A DNA stretch of 64,000 nt, taken from NCBI GenBank assembly GCA_033060915.1, contig CM065392.1, positions 5,919,501-5,983,500 on the forward strand. The letters are read 5' to 3'. Positions 12,611 through 23,808 of this stretch are shown here, in pieces (position 1 is the first letter of the stretch; each line of letters begins with the position of its first letter). The notes beneath the pieces were generated by a model. The model ran no database searches and was not told where the DNA came from. It saw nothing but the letters and a program-made list of their open reading frames with translations. Both the position numbers and the translations under genes were made by a program. This DNA comes from Euryodendron excelsum. Lineage: Eukaryota; Streptophyta; Magnoliopsida; Ericales; Pentaphylacaceae.

Positions 12611-12949
12611 TAACTTTTGTGGTTTGCCCATTGGGAGCAGACCAGCCAGATTTGTTGTATTATCATCTAGTATTATTTCTGTTTGGTGAGAGAATTTAAA
12701 TCCCTTTTTCTGTGACTGATTTGCATGTGTGGAAACCTATGTTTGCATTTATTTTCTTGAACCCTCTGTTTATATTCCAGTTACAAGGTCAGGTCTCTCT
12801 CTCTCTCTCATTCATGCACACAACATACAGTTTTTCTATTGCTTATTTAAGTTCTCTATGTGGTAAGAGAATTTAAATTATCTTTGTTGCATGTGATTGC
12901 CATGGAGGGGTAAAAATCTTTTAGCTGTCTATGATGATGATGATTGATG

Positions 12950-13640
12950 AATTGTATGGATGGATATCTCATGGATGTTTTCCCCATGCGTGTGGTTGGA
13001 TGTTGATGACCAGCTGATATCCCCTCTAACTTTTAATCCGTTAGACTTGGTTGACCCATCTGATTGTAATTTGCTTTTTAATTTGTTTTCGTTATTGGGT
13101 TGTATATATAAATGGCCGGATCGGGACCTTATGCTTTGTATTGTATTCTAACCAAGTCAATCGATTGAAACTTGCCATTGGTTTGGCTACATGATTAACT
13201 GAACCATTTTGTGGAGTTGAAGATAACTTGTGGACTTGGTGGCAAAATCTTTGTCGACGTTAGGAGGGGCAGAACCTGGTTACATGGCAAAATCGGAGGT
13301 GATGGCGGCATTGTTGCTTCAAAGGTCATGTAGCCCTGCTACATGGCATGGGATATGAGCTGTGAATGCTTTTTATTCTTGCGTTAATATCGTAGTTTTA
13401 CTGATTTCATAGCAATCTATTTAGAACACAACCCAAACAGCACATCACATATCTATTCACTTTGTAAGGTAATATTTAGATGTTTATATTCCCCGTTCAT
13501 GTCTGGTCATGTATCTCAATTGGTAGTACAAGCCTGCAACTCCAAATTCCAAACCCCAAACCTAGAACATCAAGAGTTTGTAGAACTTGATTTGCTTTGT
13601 CAGGAATCTCAATTCCAAATCCCAATCCTAGAACTTGATT
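12950..13640. other. right end of arm 1, non-coding
   Basis: This stretch is collinear with 43250-43545 and, after the composite insertion, with 61021-61260. The uninterrupted sequence TTTAGAACACAACCCAAACAG at about 13410 is the empty site for the LINE insertion in arm 2. Confidence 0.7.
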
Positions 13641-13689
13641 TCACCCTTAATTAATGATGATCCTTTGAATCCCTAAGAATAACCCTTAA

Positions 13690-16600
13690 AAAAATTGTTC
13701 GTCACTCTCTTTTTGGCCATCAGTGACCCTTTAAATAAGTTCTCTTTTCTTCCAGTAAATCATACAATTAAGGTAAACGATGGTTTGTGCAAATTCATAG
13801 CACATGTAACTCAGATTCCCTTTTTCTTTTTCCAAATCCTTTACATTACCCTTCTTAACCCAATAACCAGAATCACCAATGTTGAAAACCTCTAGATCAA
13901 CTAATTCTTTACATTATTCATACTATTTGTAATGCCTCCCAATCGTTAAACTACCAATGTTTCCCAACGTATGCCTTTAATAATACACGGCATATCCATG
14001 AATAACTATGGATGGAGTTTTAGTTATTTTGATTTTCACGTTTTTATAATTTGGTTATATTAATTCTTTTTAACTATTTTTTTATTTTAATACTTTATTA
14101 TTTTGTTAATAGTAATGTAATTTCAATTGTAATTTATTTTTGTTTTAGCTTTTATTAGTGTTGTATTTTAACTATGTATTTAGTGTGTTATTTTGCTATA
14201 ATACAATCTAATATTTCTTGTTTTTTGATAATGCCATATAGATTTTACTCCTATTCAGGTCATTGCTATGGAAGTTCACCTAATATGGCTCCATAATTTC
14301 CCTCTCGTATTGCAGTTCATCAGGACTTGTTAGAAGTTTACCTAATATGCCTCCATAATTTCAACATCATCCACCTAAATTAAGAAATTCTAAGGCACTC
14401 TTTCTATTCTCTGAAATCTTTCAACTCTGTTCTTGGACTCTTAAAATGTCATAGCCATATATAGTTCAACAAAATTTCTAGATATTTATATAATAATCCT
14501 ACAAAATATTCTTCAAATTGCACCATTCTTATTCTCCCGAATCATTCAGCTATGTTCATGGACTCCTAAAAGTCATTGCCATAGTATAATACTTTTGCCA
14601 CATTCGTAAGGCACACTGTTGAAACTGTGAAATCCATTAGATATGATAATATACTGGCAAAATTGTGAAATCTATCAAACGGTGAATTAATCAATTTCTT
14701 AGATGTTTACCAAATAAGCTTACGAAATTTTCTCCAAATTATACAAAATTACTCTTGTTAATTTGATGAATCGTTCAACTCTCTACTCATGAATTTCTAA
14801 AAAGTCATAACCTTGCAGTTAAGAGTACAAAATTCTCTCTAGTTTGTGCCATTACATTACTCAGATATGGCTACGAAACTATTCCCTCGAATTGTGTATT
14901 TAAGTTTCTATATTTTAACTAATAAAATAAGCTAACAAAAATTTCTCAATATTGTACCATAAATTATCCCCAAACCAAGAAACTCTTAAATTACTCTTAC
15001 TACTCCAATGAGACTTTGACACTGCTAACAGACTCATAAAGGTAATGATCCAAAAAAAGTCAGCCATAGACATGGTAGTACCAGAAAAATTATACAAAAA
15101 CAATCTCACCAGAATGATTTGACATGAAAGTGGTATTTTTGTAACTAAATTCTTCTATTGTCTCCCAATAAACCATGCAAATTTATAGCATATGAAACAC
15201 TTTATTGTCATTCCCCTAAAAGGATTATGCTGATCATAAGCTTTTTTTTTTTTTTTGGCGACCCATTGTTGAAAACCTCTTAAGACCAACTAATTCCATG
15301 CATGCCTCCCAATTATTGAACACCCAAAATTTTCCCGACCTATTCCTTTAATAGTACTAGGCATACTAACTCCTAAGCCTAAACAAAAACTACTTATCTC
15401 AAGCCCCAAAATCAAACATAGATATAAAAAAAAGAAAAAGAAATTGATGATTTTCTACGGTCTAAACTTGAAGTCTTCTTCTTCATGATGGAAGATGAAT
15501 TCAAACACCATTCCACATTCCATTCATGAATGCCTGATAGTAGAGTCTTAGGTATTTTGATTTTTACTTTTTGGAATGTTTATATTAAGTCTTTTTAACT
15601 ATTTTTACCGTAATATAATTAGTATTAGCTGTTATTTGTATTATTTTGGTACTAGTAGCTATTTTCCATAGTGTTATTTTATTATTTTGGATGTTTCTTG
15701 TTTTTTTTTGTCCTATGCTATATATAGATCTTACTCCTATTCAGGTCGTTCTCATGGAATGAAAATAAGGTAATCACAACCTCTCAAACTGGTAGAAGTT
15801 TTCCATAGGGTACTGCAATCTATATTGTTAAAATAACTTGCACAAGCCAAAGCAAGAAAAATAATATGAATACCAGCCTAATGTTGACTTGTTCATTAAA
15901 AGACCTCGCATTGAAGGGTTCCAAAGCGTGGCATATATATGAGAAATCTTAGAAGTTTTCTTACTAATCATATATCCATGTTTATATTTTTTGTATCTTT
16001 AAAACCCTAAAACTTACTCCAATATGCTGGGTTTAAAAGTTGGAAATCACAAAATTCGAACCCTTTTCTTTCTTTCTTTCTTTTTTCTTATTATGGTTTT
16101 TCTACAACCCTTTCTCTCAAATCATAGTTTCATCAAATGTTGGATTTGTCAATCTCTTAGAAACTCGAAATCACTCTTCGTATTCTCCAGAATTGTTCAA
16201 CTCTGTTCATGACTACTAAAAAGCCATAGCCGTAGCACAATATTTTTTCCAATATGGTTCATTATAAAACCTGCGATATACTTCACATTGTACCATTGTA
16301 ACATCCACCTAAACAAAGAAATTCCAAGTTGCTCTTCTTGTTCTCTAGACTCCTTTTACTTTGTTCATTGACTCTTAAAACTTCAGAGTCCTAAAAAGTC
16401 ATTCCCATGCTACAATACATATTTCATATACGATACACTGCAGAAACTATGAAATCCATCAAATAGCATTACATTATCAATTTACTATAGAAATTACGAA
16501 ATTAATCAAGTCGTGGATTTATCAATTTCCTAAAACTTTACTTAATAAGCCTACAAATTTCTCTCCAGTCAATTCGGCTACACTAAGAAACTGTAAATTA

Positions 16601-17230
16601 GCTTTCTTATTCTCTGAAAATCTACAACTATGTTTATGGTCCCCTAAGTTTCATAAGCATAGTACAATACCTTTACCGCATATGGCATATTACGAAAACT
16701 TTGAAATCCTTCAAATTGAGGATCTATCAATTGCCAGAAATAGCTGACATGTTTACAAAATTTTCTCCTCATTGTTCCATTACGTAATCCTCCAACTAAA
16801 TATTTCTAGATTACTCTTCCTATAATCCCGAATCTTTCAACTTTGTTAGTGGATTTCAAAAATGTTATGGCTAGGAAAAGTTATTATTGTGGTATGTTAC
16901 AGAAATTGGATAAATCCATGAAATAGGGTATGCAATAGAAAAATACATCAAATTGGCGTCAAAGTCGTAAGACAATACTTATACAACATATGATGTACTA
17001 TAGAAACTGAATCCATCAATTTGAAGGATTTATTATTTTTTTCAAAATTTACCTGAACCCTTTAGCTCCTCGCTTCACATACTCCAAAGTAATTGCCCTA
17101 AAAAGAAATAACCACGGTACAATACTTTTTAGCACATATGCCATATCGGAAATGTCAAATCCATAAAGTACGGTGAACTCGTGAGATTTCTAAAATTGTG
17201 GACATTGCCAATTTTCTATAAACTTCATAG
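13690..17230. repeat. degenerate tandem-repeat cluster, two ~1.5-2-kb higher-order units
   Basis: Block 13690-14290 is repeated as 15121-15760: both share GTTGAAAACCTCT, CAACTAATTC, GCCTCCCAAT, CCTTTAATA and TTACTCCTATTCAGGTC in order. Each is followed by a run of smaller diverged units of roughly 130-255 bp. These small units are marked by a motif close to TCAACTCTGTTCATGGACTCC and then AAAAGTCAT, seen near 14406, 14536, 14766, 14990, 16185, 16340, 16616, 16820 and 17075. Shared words such as GAAATCCATCA and ATCAATTTCTTAGA link the units. No reading frame is conserved. It resembles a decayed satellite or minisatellite inside a larger duplicated unit. Confidence 0.7.
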
Positions 17231-18395
17231 AAGTGGTTATTGTCGTGTCAATTTATGATCACTTCCAAGATTATTTTCAAGTGATCGATAGAGTTGGTAG
17301 TGGATCAAGGCGGGCTGGGATTATCACCTCTATTCCCGCATCCATCTACGAAATCTACCTCCATCCATACTTTTATACTTGTATGAGTATTTTGTTAGAG
17401 GTTCATCCTCGCTCCGTGGTTACAAACCTCCATTCACTCTTGCTCTTGCCCCCGCCCCCGTCTCAACCCCCATCAAACCTAATTTGGAGCCCAAGTAACT
17501 GCAAATCAACCCATATTCAAACTATTCCCTCAAAAACAAGAATTCAATATTCAAATCAACTTTTTAACATTCACAGCTAACAATTCTTTAACAAATCCAA
17601 GAACTTCAAATTAACGTTACAAAATCATAAACAAACAATAATCTAGCAATAGTTGAATAGATCAAAGAAATTCAAATTAACGTTACAAAACCATAAATGT
17701 ATTCAAATCCAGCATTCTTAAACATATGTTTTGACAAGCATTCCAAACATTTGAGAGAAGCAAATTGCTGCCTAGCTCGGAGAGGTTGAGTTTGCTGAAA
17801 CAATAGAGTTGCAAAGAACAGGAACTGTTTGAAGCCCTAATTCATTATAAAAGTGTTAAATTAGGCATAGAAAAAGGTTGGCAATTTGTTCTTGGCATTC
17901 AAGAGACTGCTGCATATGATGGCCATGGCCATCAAAAAGTGTTTTTAGAACTACAGCTACATGTCTTACAGTTCATTGGCATAAGAGAAGGAAAACAAGG
18001 ATTCTCTAGACTAGAGCATGGACATACAAAATAGACAAGAGAGCATAAGGGGTTAGAAGCACTATTTAATGAAAAGCAAGTTGGCATTCATTATACCTAC
18101 TACTACTTCTGCTGCAAAAAAAATAGTTAATACAAGTGAGAGACCTAATTAGGTATATATATATATAATGTTATCTATGTAGTGCCATTTGTAATACCCT
18201 CAAGGTGAAATAAGTAATAACTGAAAGTAATATTATAGACTTTCTACATAACTGTATAATGATACACTTTGTAAAAGCTATTAATGTATAATCATGCAAA
18301 CTTTGCAGGCTTTTAGGAGGCTTGGCTTGGCAGTGTCAATATACCAGTAGTATCAATTTAATATAGTGACTTAACAAAAATCATTTGGAACTAAT
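17231..18395. other. unassigned; short C-rich block
   Basis: An open frame of 115 codons (17233-17580) is low-complexity, Pro/Ser/Thr-rich, and lies over a C-rich stretch (about 17290-17470) containing CCCCCGCCCCCG. It has no recognisable domain and is probably not a gene. The remainder is AT-rich and featureless. Confidence 0.35.
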
Positions 18396-20155
18396 TTTAA
18401 ACCGAAAGAGTACGGGGGTCGCGATGAAATACAAATCGGAAGATCCGGTATTTTTTTCTCCCAAGGGACCTAGTCAAATATAGGCTCTAGCACTCAACTT
18501 ACACTAACCTAACCTAGGATCGAATTGCAATTAAAGAGGAGAATTGAATCTAAAATAAAAAGGAAAATAAAAAGGATCGAAAATATTTTGAATTTTGATG
18601 ATGGTTTTGAATTACTAACCTATTGCAATGAAAATAAAAATAATTAACATCGGACAATTAAAGTAAAGCAAAATGAAAATAGAATTAAAGCAATTAAAGG
18701 GGAATTTGACTCAAATGATCCAATTACTCAATTTCATCCAAAGTTTCTAATGGGGTTTATAACTCAAATCAAACACAACATTTAAGTGTGTTTGATTTGG
18801 AGAATTTAGCTTTGAAAACCGATTATTCTCAAGCAATTGAAATAAGATACATGTTCTATGGGGAATCAAAGGTTAATACCATCGATTCAATTTAGTCAAT
18901 ACTAAATTTGTGGTTTGTGCATTGATTAGCCAAACATAGTCAATAACCTAGATTTTCTAAGGCATCTTCCATCAATTGTTGGGAATGAATTTCTAGAATT
19001 GTGGAGTTTTTGTCTAGTCAAGGGTCCTAAATTAATACCATCGATTTGGGTGATTAAAATCCCCAAACTTAGTCAATAATTCAAGTTTTTTAAAATTCCA
19101 TAGGTAATTATTAGAAATTCAAATTCTAGAAAAATATGGCAATTAATTCATGAGACACCTCCATTGAATTCCTTGGATTATTTGAGTGCTTTTCACATTT
19201 AAACCCAATTTAAATTACTAGCTACTTGAATACATCATAAAAGCTTGTAAAAATGAAAGAGAAGCATAAAGAGATTTAAATATAAAATTAACTACAATAA
19301 TAAGACTGTTTGGTTACAAGAAAAATGAGAGAAAGTGCAAGAAAATACAATACAATGAAGAAAATTACAAGTTTCTACACTATACTACAATTACAAAGCT
19401 AAATCTAAGCTAAAAATGAAGAAAAATGAAAAAAACTAACCTTGGAGAGCTTCTCCAGCTGCCTCATTGCTCAAACTAACCCTAACTACTCAAAAACTTT
19501 ACAAAAAACCCTGAAAACGCAGTTTCAGACTCAAAAAATGCATTCTGAATGAACAGTAAACGTCCGAATACTGTCCGGACGGTGCGTCTAACGGCTGTTT
19601 GAAGTGCGTCTGGACGGTAAACAGTAACCGTCTAGACGCACTATTCCGACGTACTGTTTGGACGGATACTATTTGGACACACTATTCGAACGCATTGTTT
19701 GGACGGATACTATTTGGACGCACTATTCGAACGCACTATTCGGACGCACTGTTCGGATGGATACTATTCGGACGCACTGTTCGGACGGATACTATTCATT
19801 TCTGTTCGACCCAGCAACTTTGAAGCTTGATTTAACCACACTAGAGCTCGATTCAGCCGATGTACATTAGAGGCAAAATTGTAGAGCTTGAAATCTTCTT
19901 TCCAATGACGCAAAATCAGCTCAATCGGATATTGGAGTGAAAAGATATGACCAAAATACCGAGACAGGTTGGACTTTTCATGATCAGTTTGCTCGTTTTG
20001 ATCCCATTTTGATCATTCTTTGCGTCTAAATGCCTTTATTAACTGCTATAATCTACAAAGCGCACACAAAATACAATTTATCAAATATTGAACTAAAATA
20101 TGATAATTAACTATAATCTAAGTCTAACAATGTGCAAATTAAGGGTTTACGATTA
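18396..20155 (-). mobile_element. long LTR fragment or solo LTR (minus), related to 20480-21940
   Basis: Read on the minus strand, this block has the same architecture as the plus-strand LTR that follows. It has a 5' region with a GGTCATATCT word, then a minisatellite, then a long region of TTCAATTG, AATTGC and CAAATT words. A 3' region follows with CTATATTTGACTAGG and a GCGACCCCCGTAC end near 18420, comparable to GCGACACTCG near 21886. Long non-coding LTRs with a GCGACAC-type 3' end are typical of plant Athila/Tat-like Gypsy elements. No internal domain or primer-binding site is present, so it is a solo or truncated LTR. Boundaries are approximate. Confidence 0.55.
19560..19795. repeat. CGGACG/ACTGTT minisatellite inside LTR
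   Basis: Short units of about 18-36 bp built from GGACGGATACTATT, GGACGCACTATTC and GAACGCACT are repeated around ten times with substitutions. It sits in the same relative position in its LTR as the CCGTACGTACGGT cluster at 20755-20945 in the sister LTR, although the unit sequence is different. Confidence 0.8.
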
Positions 20156-20754
20156 TACTTTTAGGGTGTAATAAATTACATGTGGTATTTTTGCACTTTA
20201 CATGAAATTTCATGTCAAGATCTTATATTTATTTGTAACAATTATGCTCTTATAATTCTAATTTGTTATAATATCAACTTTCTGTTAACTTTTATCTAGA
20301 AAGTAGAAGGAAAATTCTCATATGACAAGCACATGATCTTTTTTAAAGAGCAAAGATATTAAATTTCAATATTTTCCCATCCAAATATTTACATATATTA
20401 CACATTGATTGCACTCCAAAAGTGTAATTACTACACCTTAATTTGTCATTTGTTAGCCTTAATTTAGAAGTTTATATGTCTCTTTAATTAGATTTTAAGA
20501 TTAACTAAGTTATTTTGCTTTATATAGGTTTTGAGCTCATGTGGAGGGTTTCGGGTGTATTTCGGATAAAGGGAGAATGTGTTTTTCAAGAGGATGCTGT
20601 CAAGGTACAAATTGTTAAAGCTGTGGTACAACTAGTTGAAGCACACGAAGCTGAAACTTTAGAGGGTCATATCTCCCAAACCAGAAAAGCTATTGGAGCC
20701 CATAATATATCGATTTTATATAACTTTGAAATAGCTATTCAAATATGCTGATCG

Positions 20755-20945
20755 TACATACGTTTGAACCACCGTACGTACGGTAAAGTCAACCGTACAT
20801 ATGGTATTGTACATTGAACGTACGGTCTACAAAAATTTCAAATTTCAGAGGGCTACAATCAGCGTACAAATGCACCGTACAAAGACCGTATGTACAGTAT
20901 TTTGAGTGTACGTACGGTGGTTAGACCGTACGTACAATCACAATA
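20755..20945. repeat. CCGTACGTACGGT palindromic repeat cluster in LTR
   Basis: About eight imperfect copies of the palindromic word CCGTACGTACGG with variable spacing, just upstream of the LTR TATA box. Confidence 0.8.
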
Positions 20946-20967
20946 GTCCCTGTTTTATTTTCACTGT

Positions 20968-20975
20968 TATAAATA
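20968..20975 (+). promoter_or_regulatory. putative TATA box of LTR
   Basis: TATAAATA about 25-30 bp after the palindromic cluster, in the position expected for the U3/R boundary of the plus-strand LTR. Confidence 0.45.
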
Positions 20976-22524
20976 CAGGTTTGTACGAAATTTTGGGGAT
21001 CTATATCTCATTTTTACTCAATTTTCTTAGATTTCTTGGTATCTAGGAGTAGGGTAGTGATAGAAACTTTATTTTCTTGCATTTTCCTTTACTTTCCTTC
21101 ATTTTCTTTATATCCAAACATTACTTTTTTTTTTTTCAATTAAATGCAAGATCTACAATTCTTTATACTTTTTCTCATGGAATCAAGTAGTTAGTACTCA
21201 ATTGGGTTCAATTGTGAAGAACATTTAAAAAATTTAAGGGTTCGGTGAAGGTAACCCACATTTTCATTGATTTATCATTTTGGACTCTAAATTTACTTTT
21301 ATTGAGTGTTGAATCTCTTAAAATAGCTATGTTATTGATTATGTTTGGCAATTTCAAGCCATAATTTAGTAATTATGGGATGAAATTGACCAAATCAATG
21401 GTATTAGCATAGGATCCTTAGATTATATATCTAACTTCAATTGAAGTTGAATTGCCCAATCTTCAAAGCTAAACCCTCCGAATTGCTACCCTTGCTTGTG
21501 ATTTAGCAATTTGAGTTATCAAAACTTTCAATGGAAACTTGGATTATTTAGGTGTTTGGATTAATTGTGCCTAATTCTCTTTTAATTGCATCAAATTCAC
21601 TTAGATTTGCTTTGAATTTCAATTTCTCTATTTTTAATTGATAAATCTAGTGCTTAATTGTTTTCAATTTCATTTGTAATAGTTCTAATTGTTACCTTAG
21701 CAATCATCTTTCAAATCCCCAAAAGATTTTTGGTTTTTCTTTTCTTTTCTCTTTTGCTTTGATTCAATTTACATGGTTGCAATTCAATTCAAGCTAGTCT
21801 AGTGTTTGTCAGAGTGTTGGTTGCCTATATTTAGTTTGACCATTAAGGATACGATATCTAGACTCACCAGATTTTATACTTGAATTGCGACACTCGTTCT
21901 CTTGTGGGGAAGCTCAAATTTACACCATATTTGAAAGCAATTCACACATGAGTCCAATTGGGGTTTTTTTTTTTTACATAAGACCTAATTACAAAAGTTG
22001 ATAAAACTAATAATTTTGCAGTGAAATGGCTTAATTGTGAAATGGCTTAACAAAAATTTAGCCATTTCACATTTTTAATTGTCACAACTTAAATTAAGCC
22101 ATTTCACAATTTAGTTATGAAATTAAGCTATTAAGCCATTTCACTACAATTTAACCATTTTACATTTTTAATTGTTACTACTAAAATTTAATTCCATTTT
22201 AGCATTACTAATTAGTATTACAAAATAAGAGAATGAGAATAATTATTCTATTCTTATCTAATTCTCATTTCCATTCCATTCTTTTATACTTAATATAGCC
22301 TTATATCTTTTACCCCTTTTTGGTCATGTGCTTCTCACATGCAATTTTTTTTTTTTTTTTTTGCCTATTTTTCAAATGAAAGTTAGCAAAAAGATGACAT
22401 TACAACAAATTAGAAGTGAAATGGCTTAATTGTGACAATTAAAAATGAAGGTTGTGAAGTTAAATTTGGTATAGGTGCAAGGGTACAAAGCGTAATTAAA
22501 TTTTTTTTTTTTCAGTATTTTTTT

Positions 22525-22960
22525 GTTTTGGGCCTAGCGGAACTCAGCTCGGAGCCCAAATAAATAAGTCAGCTGAGTGTAGGCAAAGGCGACCAATCGT
22601 TAAACGGGCTACGCTCGGGCCTTGACAACTCAATACTATTTCGGGCTAAGCTCAGTCAGGCCTAGGTTGGAGAAAAAGTAGGTAATTTTGTACACAAATG
22701 TTTTTAGTGTTTGTTTTGGACCGTCCCGAAGTCAGCCCGAAGCCCAAACAAAAAGCTAGTTGAGTTTAGTAAAAGGAGACTAATATTTAAAAGGGTTAAG
22801 CCTGGTCCTTGACAACTCAATACCACTTCTGGCTATGCTCAATCAGGCCTACCCCAAATGGCTCAGCTTGGACCTTGACGACTCAATACAACTTCAGGCT
22901 AAGCTCGGTAAGGCCTGGGCCCAACTCAAACCAACTCGAAGCGCCAACAATAGCTTGACA
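22525..22960. repeat. GC-richer ~180-bp repeat, about 2.5 units
   Basis: Units near 22530, 22710 and 22850 share CTCGGAGCCCAAA-like, CCTTGACAACTCAATAC and GGCTAAGCTC words followed by AGGCCT. Positions are approximate and the units are diverged. There is no reading frame of note and the class is unknown. Confidence 0.6.
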
Positions 22961-23265
22961 TCCTAAATAGCCAACAAAAAAATAGCTCTGGAACACTACC
23001 ATGGGCATGCTCCACCTCACATGATGCATGTGGGTTCCCTGTTAGATTGAATCAAAATACTTTACCTAGTGCTTAGGTCCATGAGTATTGTGAGAGGAGG
23101 AGCAAATCCACGTAGTGTTTCAAGAGTATAGAATAATTTCTCTTCAAAACAAGTTTTTAAATTTAGAATAGTATTTATCTTCAAGAATCTGCAAACCTAA
23201 GTTTACAAATAAAGAAGGGAAATAATATTAGTCCAGGGTTAATGTTGTTGGTTAGTTCTGTTGAC

Positions 23266-23808
23266 AAAGATGGCAATTGGAGCAAAAAACCCGAACCCAG
23301 CTTTACCCTACCTTAGGAAGGATTTGAGGTAAATAAATGGGTTAGAAGTGGGATATAAGGAAGAAAGTAAAAGTCGATGCTAGTTTGGTACGGGGTAGAG
23401 TTTAGGTCATCCCACCTCGAATTTGTCTCAATTATATTATAAAATACTTAAATAATTAATATTATTTTTATTATACAAAATATTCTTACTATATTAAAAA
23501 ATATTTGGATTCTAGTGTTATTTTTTATTCTTAGATTTTAAGTTCTTTCTTTCTTAATTTTATATTGTATTAGAGGTAGGAATATTTGTATTATTTTTTT
23601 GATGTTTAGAGATATATTTTTGTTTTAAAATTTTATACGGGTTGAATTCATTTTAATCCAAATCTCAATTAATTTAAGTAGAACGAGGGTCAAGTGGAGA
23701 AGTTTAACCCATCACAAGTTTAGAATAAAATGTGGAGTACGATTTCCTATTAGAGACTCGGTAGGGTTTAATTAAACTCGTACCAAATTCATCGCGTTGC
23801 CATCCTTA
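23266..23808. mobile_element. hAT-like non-autonomous element
   Basis: The ends are CAAAGATGGCAATTGG and, inverted, TTGCCATCCTTAT. The flanking 8-mers TCTGTTGA and TCCGCTGA match at 6 of 8 positions. It shares terminal GATGGCAA and GGG(T/A)(C/T)GGGTT-type interior character with the element at 43653-45832. It is non-coding. Confidence 0.5.

Larger units (their letters stand above)
540..13640. repeat. segmental duplication, arm 1
   Basis: This arm is collinear with 33555-61290 and in the same orientation. Matching anchors include the sequence just before the (GA)n run at 588, all eight RRP43 exons with their introns, the MULE-like element at 7138-7591, the block around 8500-8750, the block 9085-9340, the block 13090-13400 and the block 13410-13630, whose partner lies beyond the composite insertion at 61021-61260. 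Exons differ by only a few substitutions but introns carry many indels, so the duplication is not recent. Parts of 9428-12950 have no partner in arm 2, which indicates later insertions or deletions. The outer limits are estimated by eye. Confidence 0.88.
20480..21940 (+). mobile_element. long LTR fragment or solo LTR (plus), Athila/Tat-like
   Basis: It has the usual order: a 5' region with GGGTCATATCTCCCAAACC, a minisatellite, a TATA box (TATAAATA at 20968), a long AT-rich part that keeps AATTGC and TTGATT words, and a 3' part with ATTTAGTTTGACC and GCGACACTCG near 21886. The reading frame at 20515-20751 is part of the LTR, not a gene. No gag or pol is adjacent. It is diverged from the minus-strand LTR at 18396-20155, so these are two insertions of related elements rather than the two ends of one. 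Confidence 0.55.
20165..22500. mobile_element. MITE-like repeat interrupted by an LTR
   Basis: The left end (20165-20300; GTAATAAATTACATG, TTTGCACTTTACATG) and the right end (22430-22500; read in reverse TTTGTACCCTTGCACC) are inverted relatives of the repeat at 8800 and 28820. The plus-oriented LTR (20480-21940) lies between them, so the simplest reading is insertion of the LTR into this repeat. Positions 22010-22190 add several direct and inverted AAATGGCTTAA words. Confidence 0.45.

Noticed and set aside
17233..17580. 115-codon plus-strand frame as a gene
   Set aside because: Low complexity over a C-rich block, with no domain, no splice context and no second copy.
20515..20751. 78-codon plus-strand frame
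   Set aside because: It lies in the 5' part of a retrotransposon LTR and is not conserved in the related LTR.
18396..21940. The two facing LTRs as the two ends of one element
   Set aside because: They are in opposite orientation and too diverged, with different internal minisatellites and no internal coding region between them.
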